A stretch of DNA of 64,000 nt from JAZDFC01 sp043808235. Its GTDB lineage: Bacteria > Bacteroidota > Ignavibacteria > Ignavibacteriales > Melioribacteraceae. The translations under genes and the position numbers were made by a program. Under the pieces are notes generated by a model. That model saw nothing but the letters and a program-made list of their open reading frames with translations, was not told where the DNA came from and made no database searches. This document shows positions 9,049 through 18,243 of the stretch, piece by piece. Each line of letters begins with the position of its first letter. Position 1 is the first letter of the stretch. The stretch is from contig JAZDFC010000061.1 of NCBI GenBank assembly GCA_043808235.1, positions 1-64,000 on the forward strand, given 5' to 3'.

Positions 9049-10179
9049 TTAACGAATTAAAAATAATTCTTTGTATCTCTCGCAGCTTCCCGTTTCCAAA
9101 ATCTCGAGAATGATTTTTTCTGTGAATTTGCCTACACCTTTTATGCTGCACAAATTTGCTCTCATTGAAGAAAGTGGCTTGTCTAATTGAGATACTGAAT
9201 ATGCAGCATATCCAAATGGCGAAGATTGATTTTTCAGTTTGGAAATGTAATCAAGATGCTCTAAGATGATAATGATGAAATTATTTTCATCAAAGAAATT
9301 TCTTAATCCCAAAACCGGTATGCGTAAAGGGATTTTATGCTTCAAGGCAATCGAAAAAAACAATTGATTTAATTGTTCGTAATATGCCGGAATTGCATTG
9401 CCCCATTTATCCGGAGGATAAAGCATATCATATTCGATAAGAAATTGCGGGTAATGCCGTTTTAGAATATTTATAAAATATTCTTTTTGTCTGCCTTCCT
9501 TCAAAGTCATTCCGCCGAATACAACATAATCTAATCCATATTCCTTTGCTGCTCTAACTGTGTTTTCCAATTGAGTTGGTGAATCTGTAATGAAAGGAAT
9601 AATAGGCATCAAAAACATTCCGCAGGTAATTCCTTCTTCTTTAAATTTGGCAAGAGTTTCAAGTCTCTTCGATGGCGGGGGAACTCCCGGTTCTATAATT
9701 GAACTTAATTTGTCATCAACAGATGAAAAGCTCATACTCACAATTACACAGCTGCGCTCGTTGATTTGTTTTAAAAGTGCCATATCGCGTAATATAAGTA
9801 TTGACTTTGTGAGCATATGAACGGGATGATTGTATTTCAACAATAATTTTAATGCGCTGCGTGTCAGTTCATATTTAGTTTCAACGGGCTGATAACTATC
9901 ACAAACTCCTCCGCCGACAACAAAAAATCCTTTGTTGATTGGTTTTCGTTTTCTTGCCGGATTGAGTTCGCGGGATAATAAATCAATGACATTAACTTTT
10001 ACAGAAATATCTTTGCCAAATTCACCATCAACATTATAAGTCTCGGCTCTGCCATCGCAGTAAATACAATTATGCGTGCAACCCCGGTAAAGATTCATTC
10101 CGTAGCTTGAGAGAAACCACGAATCAACTTTTTTTTGTTTGCGTAATAATGACTTTGCTTGTACTTCCCGGATGTTCAT
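9049..10179 (-). CDS. radical SAM protein, spore-photoproduct-lyase-like (Rv2578c type)
   Basis: The radical SAM cluster motif CX3CX2C is visible as CTHNCIYC at about residues 34-41 of the 376-residue product. The domain continues to about 290 with strands such as VVGGGVCDSYQPVE and CGMFLMPIIPFI. This matches the spore-photoproduct-lyase-like radical SAM group seen in many non-sporulating bacteria, whose function is unknown. The last 40 residues (CSIKGVGKFTEKIILEIL) look like a helix-hairpin-helix DNA-binding element, which would fit action on nucleic acid. I use ATG 10179; an in-frame TTG lies three codons upstream. It is preceded on the same strand by no close gene, so it may be monocistronic. 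Confidence 0.8.
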   Translation of the reverse strand: MNIREVQAKSLLRKQKKVDSWFLSSYGMNLYRGCTHNCIYCDGRAETYNVDGEFGKDISVKVNVIDLLSRELNPARKRKPINKGFFVVGGGVCDSYQPVETKYELTRSALKLLLKYNHPVHMLTKSILILRDMALLKQINERSCVIVSMSFSSVDDKLSSIIEPGVPPPSKRLETLAKFKEEGITCGMFLMPIIPFITDSPTQLENTVRAAKEYGLDYVVFGGMTLKEGRQKEYFINILKRHYPQFLIEYDMLYPPDKWGNAIPAYYEQLNQLFFSIALKHKIPLRIPVLGLRNFFDENNFIIIILEHLDYISKLKNQSSPFGYAAYSVSQLDKPLSSMRANLCSIKGVGKFTEKIILEILETGSCERYKELFLIR

Positions 10180-10236
10180 GAGAATCAACTCATCAAAAAT
10201 TTAGTAATCTCAATGAAGCGTTAAGTGAGACACAAC

Positions 10237-10755
10237 TCACTTTTTCTCCAACTTAAGCGGAACACCGGAAAGTTTCTCGATGGGTAACGGCCACATATCA
10301 AAGACTGCAAACTGCTCCATTATTTCACAGGGATTTTTACCACGATATTTAATTTCGTAAGCGCCGTAAACATTTGCAGCTCTGCCGCCTCCTTTGCAAT
10401 GAAGCAGAATTTTGCCATTGTTTTTTGAAACAGTCTCTGCAAATTTTTCAACAACTTCTTCCCGGTAAGGAAATTTTGTTCCGCTAATGGGAACTAAAAT
10501 GTATGTTATCCCTAATTCTTTTAATAATGTTTCTTCATCAAATTTAACTTGAGTTGTGTCGCTCATTTCCTCTTGAGTTCTTACATTAAAGACAAGTGTA
10601 ATACCTTTTTCGGGTAATGATCTTAATTCCAACTCATTCGGTTGCCCGCACACAATTATATTATCATCATCAATAACCTTATCGAATACGGAAGTGGTTT
10701 GTGCGTTAAGTAAAAACGGTATTAATAATACAAAAATCGCAAATAATTTTTTCAT
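10237..10755 (-). CDS. periplasmic protein-tyrosine-phosphatase-like protein (DSP/BLH type)
   Basis: The 172-residue product has a signal peptide (MKKLFAIFVLLIPFLLNAQ), so it is exported to the periplasm. The remaining domain resembles the small dual-specificity phosphatase-like proteins fused or adjacent to beta-lactamase-like hydrolases. It has a GQP segment near the N-terminus, a VFNVRTQEE strand-turn, and the P-loop HCKGGGR (residues 119-125) carrying the predicted catalytic Cys and Arg of the HCX5R motif. A general-acid Asp cannot be assigned with confidence. The natural substrate is unknown; periplasmic phosphatase or sulfur-related hydrolase are both possible. Confidence 0.75.
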   Translation of the reverse strand: MKKLFAIFVLLIPFLLNAQTTSVFDKVIDDDNIIVCGQPNELELRSLPEKGITLVFNVRTQEEMSDTTQVKFDEETLLKELGITYILVPISGTKFPYREEVVEKFAETVSKNNGKILLHCKGGGRAANVYGAYEIKYRGKNPCEIMEQFAVFDMWPLPIEKLSGVPLKLEKK

Positions 10756-10849
10756 TGGAGTCCCCTGATAATTGTTTTCGTATTTTATTATTTGAATATC
10801 TTGATGGTTTTAAGTCGGAAGTAAAAATATGAAATTCTTTGGAAGGAAA

Positions 10850-10880
10850 TAAAAAAGCCTCTCAAAAAATTGAGAGGCTT
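10850..10880 (-). terminator. intrinsic terminator of the RRM protein gene
   Basis: A ten-base-pair perfect stem (AAGCCTCTCA with TGAGAGGCTT, 10855-10880) is followed on the minus strand by six T residues. It begins 16 bases after the stop codon of the RNA-binding protein gene. Confidence 0.9.
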
Positions 10881-10895
10881 AATTGATTGGAAAAA

Positions 10896-11267
10896 TTAAA
10901 ATCTTCTTCCACCACCGCCGCTGCCGCCACTTCGGCCGCCGCCACCACCGCGGTTTCCACCGCCGCCGCCATGTCCGCCTCTTGGGCCACCTCTTCCACC
11001 ACCACCGCCAGGACGTCTATTGTCTCTTTTTGGGCGGGCTTCGTTAACTGCAATCTTTTTGCCTTTTAGATCGGTCACGTTCAGAGCATTGATAGCTTTC
11101 TGAGCCTCAACGTCGGATGGCATTTCAACAAATCCAAATCCTTTGGATTCACCCGTGAAAATATCGCGGATGACTTTTGCGCTGTTGACTTTACCGTGAG
11201 CCGAAAAAAGCTCTTGCAGATCAGTATCGGTAACTTCTTTGGCAAGATTCCCAACGTAAATATTCAT
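10896..11267 (-). CDS. glycine-rich RRM RNA-binding protein
   Basis: The 123-residue protein has one RNA recognition motif (residues 1-80). RNP2 is IYVGNL at the very N-terminus and RNP1 is KGFGFVEM (about 42-49). A 40-residue tail of Gly, Arg, His and Ser follows (RGG-type), rich in GGGG runs. This is the bacterial and cyanobacterial Rbp type, often induced by cold and thought to act as an RNA chaperone. An open frame on the opposite strand over the tail reflects codon bias and is not a gene. The gene has its own terminator, and tRNA-Asp lies upstream on the same strand. Confidence 0.93.
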   Translation of the reverse strand: MNIYVGNLAKEVTDTDLQELFSAHGKVNSAKVIRDIFTGESKGFGFVEMPSDVEAQKAINALNVTDLKGKKIAVNEARPKRDNRRPGGGGGRGGPRGGHGGGGGNRGGGGGRSGGSGGGGRRF

Positions 11268-11370
11268 TTTGTTCCCCTGAAATAATAATTATAATTATAA
11301 TTAGATTACTGAAAGATTATACCGAAGAAGTTACCTGCAGGAAACTTGGTGGATTGAATAATCTTAAAGT

Positions 11371-11395
11371 AAAAAACCCTCTCACGAGGGTTTTG
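11371..11395 (-). terminator. terminator downstream of tRNA-Asp
   Basis: A six-base-pair stem (ACCCTC with GAGGGT, with flanking A/T pairs) read on the minus strand ends in a run of six T residues. It starts one base after the tRNA 3' end. Confidence 0.85.
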
Positions 11396-11469
11396 CGGGG
11401 CCGACGAGACTCGAACTCGCGACCTCCTGCGTGACAGGCAGGCGTTCTAACCAACTGAACTACGACCCC
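11396..11469 (-). tRNA. tRNA-Asp (GTC anticodon)
   Basis: The minus-strand sequence folds as a full cloverleaf. The acceptor stem is GGGGTCG/CGGCCCC (one G-U pair) with a G discriminator. The D arm contains AGTTGGTTA. The anticodon stem CCTGC/GCAGG encloses loop CTGTCAC with anticodon GTC, and the T loop is TTCGAGT. The 3' CCA is not encoded. Length is 74 bases. A terminator follows immediately. Confidence 0.97.
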
Positions 11470-11539
11470 TTAAAGAACATTTAATCTGTATAAAAAAGCA
11501 GAGCAAAAATAAACTAATTATCTATTCGACGCAAATTAT

Positions 11540-12649
11540 TTATAAATCTTCTGTACCAAAACTTACACCAACCGCTTTAGCAGTCATAACTAATTGATCG
11601 GTGGGCTTAACTAACTTTTGCCGCGAAATAGCATCCTCAATCTTTACACTAGTTATTTCGTTACCTTTTAATGAAGCCATTCTACCAAATTTTTTCTTAA
11701 TTGCCAGATCAATTGCGTATGTGCCGAATCGAGTCGATAATATTCTATCGAATGGTGTTGGGCTTCCCCCTCGCTGAAGATGACCTAATACGGTGTATCG
11801 TGTTTCGAGTCCGGCGTTTTTCTCAATATCGCGCGCAATAAGTTCGGCTACTCCTCCCAACTGAACGGGATCTGTGCGTTTAATATCGGTACTTTTAATT
11901 ACAAGTCCGCCTCCTTGCGGTTTGGCCCCTTCGGCAACACAAATGATGCTGAATTTTTTACCCTTGTAATTTCTCTGGGTAACTTTTTCATAAACATTTT
12001 CCCAGGTGAATGGAATTTCGGGTATTAATATAATATCAGCTCCACCGGCTAATCCGCCATTCAGAGCAATCCATCCGGCATATCTACCCATCACTTCGCA
12101 AATCATTACCCGATGATGTGTCGAAGCGGTTGTATGCAAGCGGTCCAATGCCTCGGACACAACAAACACCGCCGAATCGTGACCGAAAGTCTGATCAGTT
12201 GCTTCAAGGTCGTTATCAATAGTCTTAGGAACCCCAACAATGTTCATCCCCATTTCGCTAAGTTTTTTAGAGATATGCATTGTACCATCGCCACCAATGG
12301 CAATTAGTGCATCGAGGTCCCAACCTTCATAGTTTTTTAAAGCTTTTTCAGAACGATCCATAATTTTAATTTCACCATGAACCTCTTCAGGCCAATGAAA
12401 TGGATCTCCTTTATTAGAGGAGCCAAGAATACTGCCGCCACTGGTTAATATCCCCGAAACATCTTTGTTGTATAATTCTACTGCTCTTCCTTCAACAAGT
12501 CCTTCAAATCCATCGATAATTCCCCATACTTGCAATCCGTTATCATGCGCCGGTTTGGTAACGCCCCTTATAACAGCATTCAAACCCGGGCAATCGCCGC
12601 CTCCGGTTAAAATGCCTATTCTTTTTACTTTGTTTGTTTTAGTTGCCAT
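11540..12649 (-). CDS. pfkA: 6-phosphofructokinase, group III, predicted ATP-dependent
   Basis: This 369-residue enzyme phosphorylates fructose 6-phosphate in glycolysis. Family motifs are ILTGGGDCPGLNAVIRG (about 13-29), GGDG (119-122), PKTIDND (141-147, with the catalytic Asp region), MGRYAGWIA and LGHLQRGGSP. The residue after GGD is Gly, which favours ATP, while PPi enzymes have Asp. The position that is Gly in classic ATP enzymes (PGTIDND) is Lys here. The Gly/Lys combination is known from ATP-using group III enzymes of actinobacteria. I therefore predict ATP as donor, with altered or absent allosteric control. The gene is monocistronic, downstream of rnhC on the same strand. Confidence 0.95.
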   Translation of the reverse strand: MATKTNKVKRIGILTGGGDCPGLNAVIRGVTKPAHDNGLQVWGIIDGFEGLVEGRAVELYNKDVSGILTSGGSILGSSNKGDPFHWPEEVHGEIKIMDRSEKALKNYEGWDLDALIAIGGDGTMHISKKLSEMGMNIVGVPKTIDNDLEATDQTFGHDSAVFVVSEALDRLHTTASTHHRVMICEVMGRYAGWIALNGGLAGGADIILIPEIPFTWENVYEKVTQRNYKGKKFSIICVAEGAKPQGGGLVIKSTDIKRTDPVQLGGVAELIARDIEKNAGLETRYTVLGHLQRGGSPTPFDRILSTRFGTYAIDLAIKKKFGRMASLKGNEITSVKIEDAISRQKLVKPTDQLVMTAKAVGVSFGTEDL

Positions 12650-12715
12650 ATTGTTCCACTTTTTCTAAGTATTATCGAGATTATAATCGCGAATTTAAAT
12701 AATTGGGGGTAAATA

Positions 12716-13615
12716 TCAGAAGATTTTTTTAGATGTTTTAAAATGTAGTTTCGCCAACTCCAAAAGACTGTTTTGACCGTGTTTCTTAACTATTTCCCGG
12801 GCTTTTTGTATCACGAGATCTGAAGCGCCTTTTTGTAAATCGAATCCCTCACGTTTTTTAATATAGAACCACTTATTAAATTCGCTTCGGGCAAGAATTG
12901 AGGCTGCGGCTACGGCAGTATATTTTTCTGCTTTATGGATTTGTGTAATCTGAATTTTCCCTGATAATTTGATTGAAGCCTGCAGAACCTCTTTACTAAA
13001 TTTATCACTTATCACTGATTTACATTTGGTCTTTTCGAAAATATTTTCAATGCATTTGGAGTGTGCCCAATTTAACAGTTTATTTAGATTACCAAATTTT
13101 TCATAAAGAGCATTATATTTTTGAGGTGTAATTACTATAGTATCATAGACAACCCCTTTTATGCTCTTCATTTTTTCCGCAATAAAGTCTATTTGGTTAT
13201 CGAACAACTCCTTACTATCTCGCACATTTAATTTTAATAACTCAGCTTTAATCTGCGGATTAATATAAACAGCCGATGTAACTAACGGTCCAAAATAATC
13301 ACCTTTACCTGATTCATCAGTCCCAATATATTCATCCGGTTCTTCGGGATCGCTCTCTCCAAAATTTAATTTCATATCGCCGGATATTAGTGTATTAACA
13401 CTATCGTAAATTTTCGATTCGGGATTACCCTGTAAAACTATTTTAACTCCGTTCTTTCCGAAATAAACTTGAATTTTAATTTTATCAATTCCTTTTTTTG
13501 CCTCACATTCAAAATTATATTGCAGCTTCTTCTCGTTTAAGACAGTAAAATCATTTTGCGAAAGCTGATTTTTTATTTCGTTAAACTTTACTTCTGCCTT
13601 AGTTTGGGTGTTCAT
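12716..13615 (-). CDS. rnhC: ribonuclease HIII
   Basis: RNase HIII cuts the RNA strand of RNA-DNA hybrids. The N-terminal region (about 1-85) fits the substrate-binding domain specific to RNase HIII. The catalytic domain begins at YIGTDESGKGDYFGPLV (about 93), with the DE-SGKGD signature and the first catalytic acidic residues. Other family segments are VRDSKEL and AVAAASILARSEF. The 299-residue length is normal for HIII. I chose ATG 13615, because GGAAG lies five bases upstream; a TTG four codons earlier is less likely. Confidence 0.92.
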   Translation of the reverse strand: MNTQTKAEVKFNEIKNQLSQNDFTVLNEKKLQYNFECEAKKGIDKIKIQVYFGKNGVKIVLQGNPESKIYDSVNTLISGDMKLNFGESDPEEPDEYIGTDESGKGDYFGPLVTSAVYINPQIKAELLKLNVRDSKELFDNQIDFIAEKMKSIKGVVYDTIVITPQKYNALYEKFGNLNKLLNWAHSKCIENIFEKTKCKSVISDKFSKEVLQASIKLSGKIQITQIHKAEKYTAVAAASILARSEFNKWFYIKKREGFDLQKGASDLVIQKAREIVKKHGQNSLLELAKLHFKTSKKIF

Positions 13616-13785
13616 GTGTGCTTCCAATTTTTAAATGTTGTGTTTTCAAACGTTTGCGGAATTTTTGTGATTAAAATTTAACATAAAGAAGGTAATGTTT
13701 CTTTCTTTTTTTATATCCATTTCTTTATTTTAGAACAGTTTTTTATTACACATTAAAAGTATTACATAAGAGGAATAGTAATCTT

Positions 13786-15450
13786 ATGCCTTTGGTGCAT
13801 AACGAGAAGTTTTTCTTTTTAAAAATTTTTGTGATCTTAATTCTGATTACTTCAACAATCAGACCCTACGATAAAGATGATAAAATCCTTGCCGAAGTTG
13901 GCGATTTTAAAATAACCCAAAACCAATTTATTAAAAGATATTCTGATTATTTGTTATCTGTTGGAGTCAAAGATAAATACGAGATTAGAATTTCCATACT
14001 CGGCAACATGATAAATGAAATATTGTTAAAAAATTATGACGATAACAAAAAGGTTTTAACCGATCCTGAATTCTTGAAAGAAATTGAATGGGGGAAAAAG
14101 CAAGTTATTTTAGCGTTTCTTAAAGATCAGGAAGTTCATGCTAAAATAAGTGTTACGGATGATGAAATGAGAGTTGCATTCGCAAGAGCAAACGCAAAAA
14201 TCGCAGTTCGTCATTTATTTGCCGAAACTGAAGAGGAAGCGAATGAGTTATATCAGCTTTTGCAAATTGGCACACCGTTCGAAAAATTAGCTAAGCAATC
14301 CTTTACGGATACAACATTACAAAATAACGGCGGGTATCTCGGATACTTTTCTTGGGGGGATTATGATCCCGCATTTGAAGACGCAGCTTTTTCGCTACAA
14401 GTTGGTGAAATTTCGAAACCGGTTAAAACGGCTTACGGATACAGCATAATAAAGGTGGAAGATAAAGAGATAAATCCTCTACTTACCGAGGATGAGTTTG
14501 TTAAAAAAAAATCGCATCTTGAATCGGTTCTGAAAATACGGAAGAAAAAATCTGAAGAACAGAAATACTTATCCATGATTTATAATCCCACGCTGTTAAA
14601 GCTAAACGATAGAGCGATACAAAATATTTATCTAAAACTCGCCAACCCTCAATCCAAAGCTGAGTTATCAAATAGCAAAACAGAACAAGTGTGTGTTGAA
14701 TATGAAGGCAAGAAATATTCTCAAGTGGAGATGGAGAATAAAATTAACGGGCTTCCGTATTATCATCGAAGCAAAATAGCTTCTGAGATGGACTTAAAAG
14801 CAATGATTGAAGGAATTATTGTTCAAGAATTATTGTTCGATATCTCAGTTCAAAAAGGATACGACAAGGAACCATTAGTGGAAGAGCAGATAGAAGCTTA
14901 CTCTGATTTTACTTTTATTAAATTCAAAACCGATGAACTTACATCGAAGTACAACGTAAATGATTCTTCTTTGACACAGTATTTTAATGAGAATAAAGAA
15001 TCGTTTAAATTACCTGAAGAAGTGAATGTTCAGGAAATTGTAGTTAACGATAAAAAATTTGCCGATAGTTTATTAATACTGATTGCAAACGGCGAAGATT
15101 TTGGTAAACTTGCCGCACAACACTCCATGCGTAAATGGTCTGCTGAAAATAAGGGAATATTAGGGTTCAGCACTCTTGATAAATTTGGTTTATTTAAAGA
15201 CCAAATCGGCAAAGCTGCTGTTGGTGAGATTGTCGGTCCCCTTAATTATCAAGACGTATATGCCATCTTTAAAATTTTAGATAAAAAAACCTCAGTTGTC
15301 CCTGAAATGAGCACAATTAAAGAACAGGTTTTATTCGCATATAAATCAAATAATAAATCCAGGATAGCCCAGGAATATATTTCTAAAATTCTGGATAAAG
15401 TAGAAGTTAAAATTTCTGAAGATGTACTAAAAAACATTGTTATTCAATAG
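13786..15450 (+). CDS. periplasmic parvulin-type peptidyl-prolyl isomerase (SurA/PrsA-like)
   Basis: The 554-residue product begins with an N-terminal hydrophobic export signal (about 8-26). It has a SurA-N-like helical chaperone region (about 30-140) and then a parvulin rotamase domain (about 143-235). The rotamase contains VRHLFAETEEEA, FEKLAKQSFTD, GGYLGYFSWGDYDPAFEDAAF and the closing YGYSIIKVED. A second, more divergent rotamase-like unit occupies about 395-500 (VNVQEIVVND, GILGFSTLDKFG). It likely helps outer-membrane or secreted proteins fold in the periplasm. It precedes a TonB receptor gene by 47 bases and probably shares its transcript. Confidence 0.9.
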   Translation: MPLVHNEKFFFLKIFVILILITSTIRPYDKDDKILAEVGDFKITQNQFIKRYSDYLLSVGVKDKYEIRISILGNMINEILLKNYDDNKKVLTDPEFLKEIEWGKKQVILAFLKDQEVHAKISVTDDEMRVAFARANAKIAVRHLFAETEEEANELYQLLQIGTPFEKLAKQSFTDTTLQNNGGYLGYFSWGDYDPAFEDAAFSLQVGEISKPVKTAYGYSIIKVEDKEINPLLTEDEFVKKKSHLESVLKIRKKKSEEQKYLSMIYNPTLLKLNDRAIQNIYLKLANPQSKAELSNSKTEQVCVEYEGKKYSQVEMENKINGLPYYHRSKIASEMDLKAMIEGIIVQELLFDISVQKGYDKEPLVEEQIEAYSDFTFIKFKTDELTSKYNVNDSSLTQYFNENKESFKLPEEVNVQEIVVNDKKFADSLLILIANGEDFGKLAAQHSMRKWSAENKGILGFSTLDKFGLFKDQIGKAAVGEIVGPLNYQDVYAIFKILDKKTSVVPEMSTIKEQVLFAYKSNNKSRIAQEYISKILDKVEVKISEDVLKNIVIQ

Positions 15451-15497
15451 GGGATTTTACACATTCCTAATTTGATGGAGAAACAAAGGAGTTAACT

Positions 15498-18224
15498 ATG
15501 AAAAAACTTTTTACGCTTGTTCTATTGCTTTTAATGGCGGCTCCGTTCCTGTTATTTGCCGGTACCACCGGTAAATTGACCGGAACTGTCACCGACAAAA
15601 CGACAGGCGAGGCACTTCCTTTTGTGAATATTATTTTGGAAGGAACTAATCTCGGAGCTGCATCCGATATTGACGGGAAATATGTTATTCTTAATATACC
15701 TCCCGGCAAATATTCAGTTAAATTCCAGTATATCGGATACCAGACTTACGTTGTAGAAGGAGTTAGTGTTTCTATTGACTTGACTACAAAAGTGGACGCA
15801 GAATTATCCGAAGTCTCGTTGGAACTTCAAACGGTTGTTGTGCAGGCTACCGCCGATGTACTAAAGAAAGATATCACTTCGAGCCAGGCAACTGTCTCGG
15901 CGAGCGATATTGCAAACCTGCCTGTTGCAGAAATTAATGACGTGTTACAATTACAAGCCGGTATTACACGCGACGCCGACGGCGGTTTCCATGTACGCGG
16001 AGGTCGTTCATCCGAAATATCTTACAAAGTAAATGGCATTACTGTCACAGACGCTTACGATAACAGCCGCGGAATCGAAATCGATAACAGCAGTATCCAG
16101 GAAGTACAAGTTATAAGCGGTACTTTTAATGCTGAACACGGTGATGCGATGTCCGGAATTATTAATGCTGTTACAAAGGAAGGCGGACAGAAATACACCG
16201 GGCAGATTAAACTTTACTCAAGTGATTATCTAAGTGATTTTACTGATTACTTCACTAACATTGATGATTATAATCCGGTTGCTAATTATAACATTCAGGG
16301 AAGTGTCAGCGGACCGGTTCCGGCAACATCTAATAAAGTAGCTTTCTTTGTTAATGCAAGATATAATTACGATGACGGCTATCTTTATGGATTGAGAAAA
16401 TTTAATTCCAAGGGCGATACACTTGACGGTGCGGCTGTTCCAATGAATTGGAGTAAGAGACTCATCGGTCAGGCGAATTTAAGTATTATCGCGTCATCTG
16501 CCATTAAATTTAATTTAGAAGGTTTGTACTCCAAGGAAGATTACAGAGATTACAACCATTTCTACAAATACAATCCCGATAATGATGTTACAAAATATAC
16601 CAACAGTTTCAATAGTACGATTACGATGACGCATACATTTTCATCGTCATCTTTTTATACAATCAAGGGATCGGTATTTGAACGAAAATTTAAAGAATAT
16701 CTTTTTGAAAATCCTTTTGATTCAAGATATATTGCACCCGATTCATTAAGAACTCTTGGATATTCTTTTGTGGATGAAGGTACAAATCCTCACCACTTTC
16801 AAAGATATATGAAAACAATTCAAGGTATATTCGATTTTACAAGCCAGGTGTCGGAAAACCATTTAATGAAATTCGGAGCCGAAACTAAAATTCATAAAAT
16901 GGCCTTTGATGATTATAATATTATCCCGAAGGAAGATGAAAGCGGGAATACTATTTCACCATTTGAACCGGATATTCCGACAACTGAAGCTACGAGTCGT
17001 GAAATTTATGAGGAAGCGCCTTTCGAAATGGCAGCCTATCTGCAAGATAAAATAGAATTTGAAAATGTTATAGTTAACATTGGAATACGTTTAGATTATT
17101 TCGATTCAAACGGTGATGTTTTGGTTGATCCTACAGATCCCAATATTTATTACCCTTTAAGAAATCCTTCAGATTTTGGTTTGACTTTGCCTGAAGATAA
17201 ATGGACAGACGCGGCCCTGAATGACCTTAGTAATCGTAAAAGCGGTTTCTATAAAGATGCCGAAGCTCGATGGGCTCTTAGTCCGAGATTTGGTGTGGCC
17301 TACCCGATTAGCGCTACTGGTGTTGTACATTTTTCTTACGGTCAATTTGTAAAAATTCCTTCATACAGATTTTTATTTGACCGGGCATCGTACAAAACAC
17401 CTGAAAGTGGTTCAACTGGTTCGGTATTTGGGAATCCAGCATTGAAACCGGAAACAACAATAAGCTATGAAATTGGTTTTAGACAAGAATTATCTGAGGA
17501 TTTTCTTTTGGATGTAACCAGTTTTTATAGGGACATTCGGGATTGGGTGTCTTCGAGTCCGGTAATTTATACGCGAAATGGAGTTGGTTATTATACATAT
17601 ATTAATAAAGATTACGCTAACGTAAAAGGTGTCACTTTAAGTTTCAAAAAACGATTCAGTAATTTTTGGCAATTTGATATCAACTATACTTTCCAGGTTG
17701 CCGAAGGATTAAATTCAACTCCCGAAGAAGAATTTAACCAGACAAGAAACGGATCAGAACCAGCCCTATATTTAGTACCGCTTGATTGGGAGCAAAATCA
17801 TCTACTCAATGTTTCTATTTATGCCGGTATGGAAGATTGGGGTGTGAGTTTAATCGGACGCTACGGCACCGGATTACCTTATACGCCTTCAATTACACCA
17901 TTTTATGCAGATAAGGGAATTACATCCGGCTTAACAAGAAACAGCAGACGCAGACCCGGTCAATTCACAATCGATTTGAGAGTCCATAAGTCATTCGACT
18001 TATTCGGATATGAACTGGCAGCTTATGTCCAGGTATTCAATTTACTTGATTCAAAGGTTGTTACAAATGTATTTGGCGATTCCGGCAAACCGGATTATAC
18101 TACGGAAGGACAAAATATTGGTTACGATCCGAACAGGCCAAATACGGTTGAAGAGTGGTTGAGATACCCGACGAATTATGCACCGCCAAGATTAGTACAG
18201 CTTGGTTTTGAAATAACTTTTTAG
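15498..18224 (+). CDS. TonB-dependent outer-membrane receptor with carboxypeptidase-like N-domain
   Basis: The 908-residue product has a signal peptide (1-21). A CarboxypepD_reg-like beta-sandwich follows (about 24-105: LTGTVTDKTTGEALPFVNI, GKYVILNIPPGKYSVKF). The plug domain (about 120-230) has FHVRGGRSSEISYKVNGI and the NAEHGDAMSGIINAVTK signature. A 22-strand-type barrel runs to the C-terminus, which ends LVQLGFEITF with a terminal Phe. The start has a strong AAGGAG site. SusC-like receptors usually pair with a SusD lipoprotein, but none follows. Instead come a very large secreted protein, a PorV-like protein and a T9SS cargo. The imported ligand is unknown. Confidence 0.92.
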   Translation: MKKLFTLVLLLLMAAPFLLFAGTTGKLTGTVTDKTTGEALPFVNIILEGTNLGAASDIDGKYVILNIPPGKYSVKFQYIGYQTYVVEGVSVSIDLTTKVDAELSEVSLELQTVVVQATADVLKKDITSSQATVSASDIANLPVAEINDVLQLQAGITRDADGGFHVRGGRSSEISYKVNGITVTDAYDNSRGIEIDNSSIQEVQVISGTFNAEHGDAMSGIINAVTKEGGQKYTGQIKLYSSDYLSDFTDYFTNIDDYNPVANYNIQGSVSGPVPATSNKVAFFVNARYNYDDGYLYGLRKFNSKGDTLDGAAVPMNWSKRLIGQANLSIIASSAIKFNLEGLYSKEDYRDYNHFYKYNPDNDVTKYTNSFNSTITMTHTFSSSSFYTIKGSVFERKFKEYLFENPFDSRYIAPDSLRTLGYSFVDEGTNPHHFQRYMKTIQGIFDFTSQVSENHLMKFGAETKIHKMAFDDYNIIPKEDESGNTISPFEPDIPTTEATSREIYEEAPFEMAAYLQDKIEFENVIVNIGIRLDYFDSNGDVLVDPTDPNIYYPLRNPSDFGLTLPEDKWTDAALNDLSNRKSGFYKDAEARWALSPRFGVAYPISATGVVHFSYGQFVKIPSYRFLFDRASYKTPESGSTGSVFGNPALKPETTISYEIGFRQELSEDFLLDVTSFYRDIRDWVSSSPVIYTRNGVGYYTYINKDYANVKGVTLSFKKRFSNFWQFDINYTFQVAEGLNSTPEEEFNQTRNGSEPALYLVPLDWEQNHLLNVSIYAGMEDWGVSLIGRYGTGLPYTPSITPFYADKGITSGLTRNSRRRPGQFTIDLRVHKSFDLFGYELAAYVQVFNLLDSKVVTNVFGDSGKPDYTTEGQNIGYDPNRPNTVEEWLRYPTNYAPPRLVQLGFEITF

Positions 18225-18243
18225 TTTAAGGGAGGTTTGATTA

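Noticed and set aside
10887..11069. Ala/Thr-rich open frame on the plus strand opposite the RRM gene tail
   Set aside because: It mirrors the GGN codons of the glycine-rich tail; no ribosome binding site and no recognisable protein.
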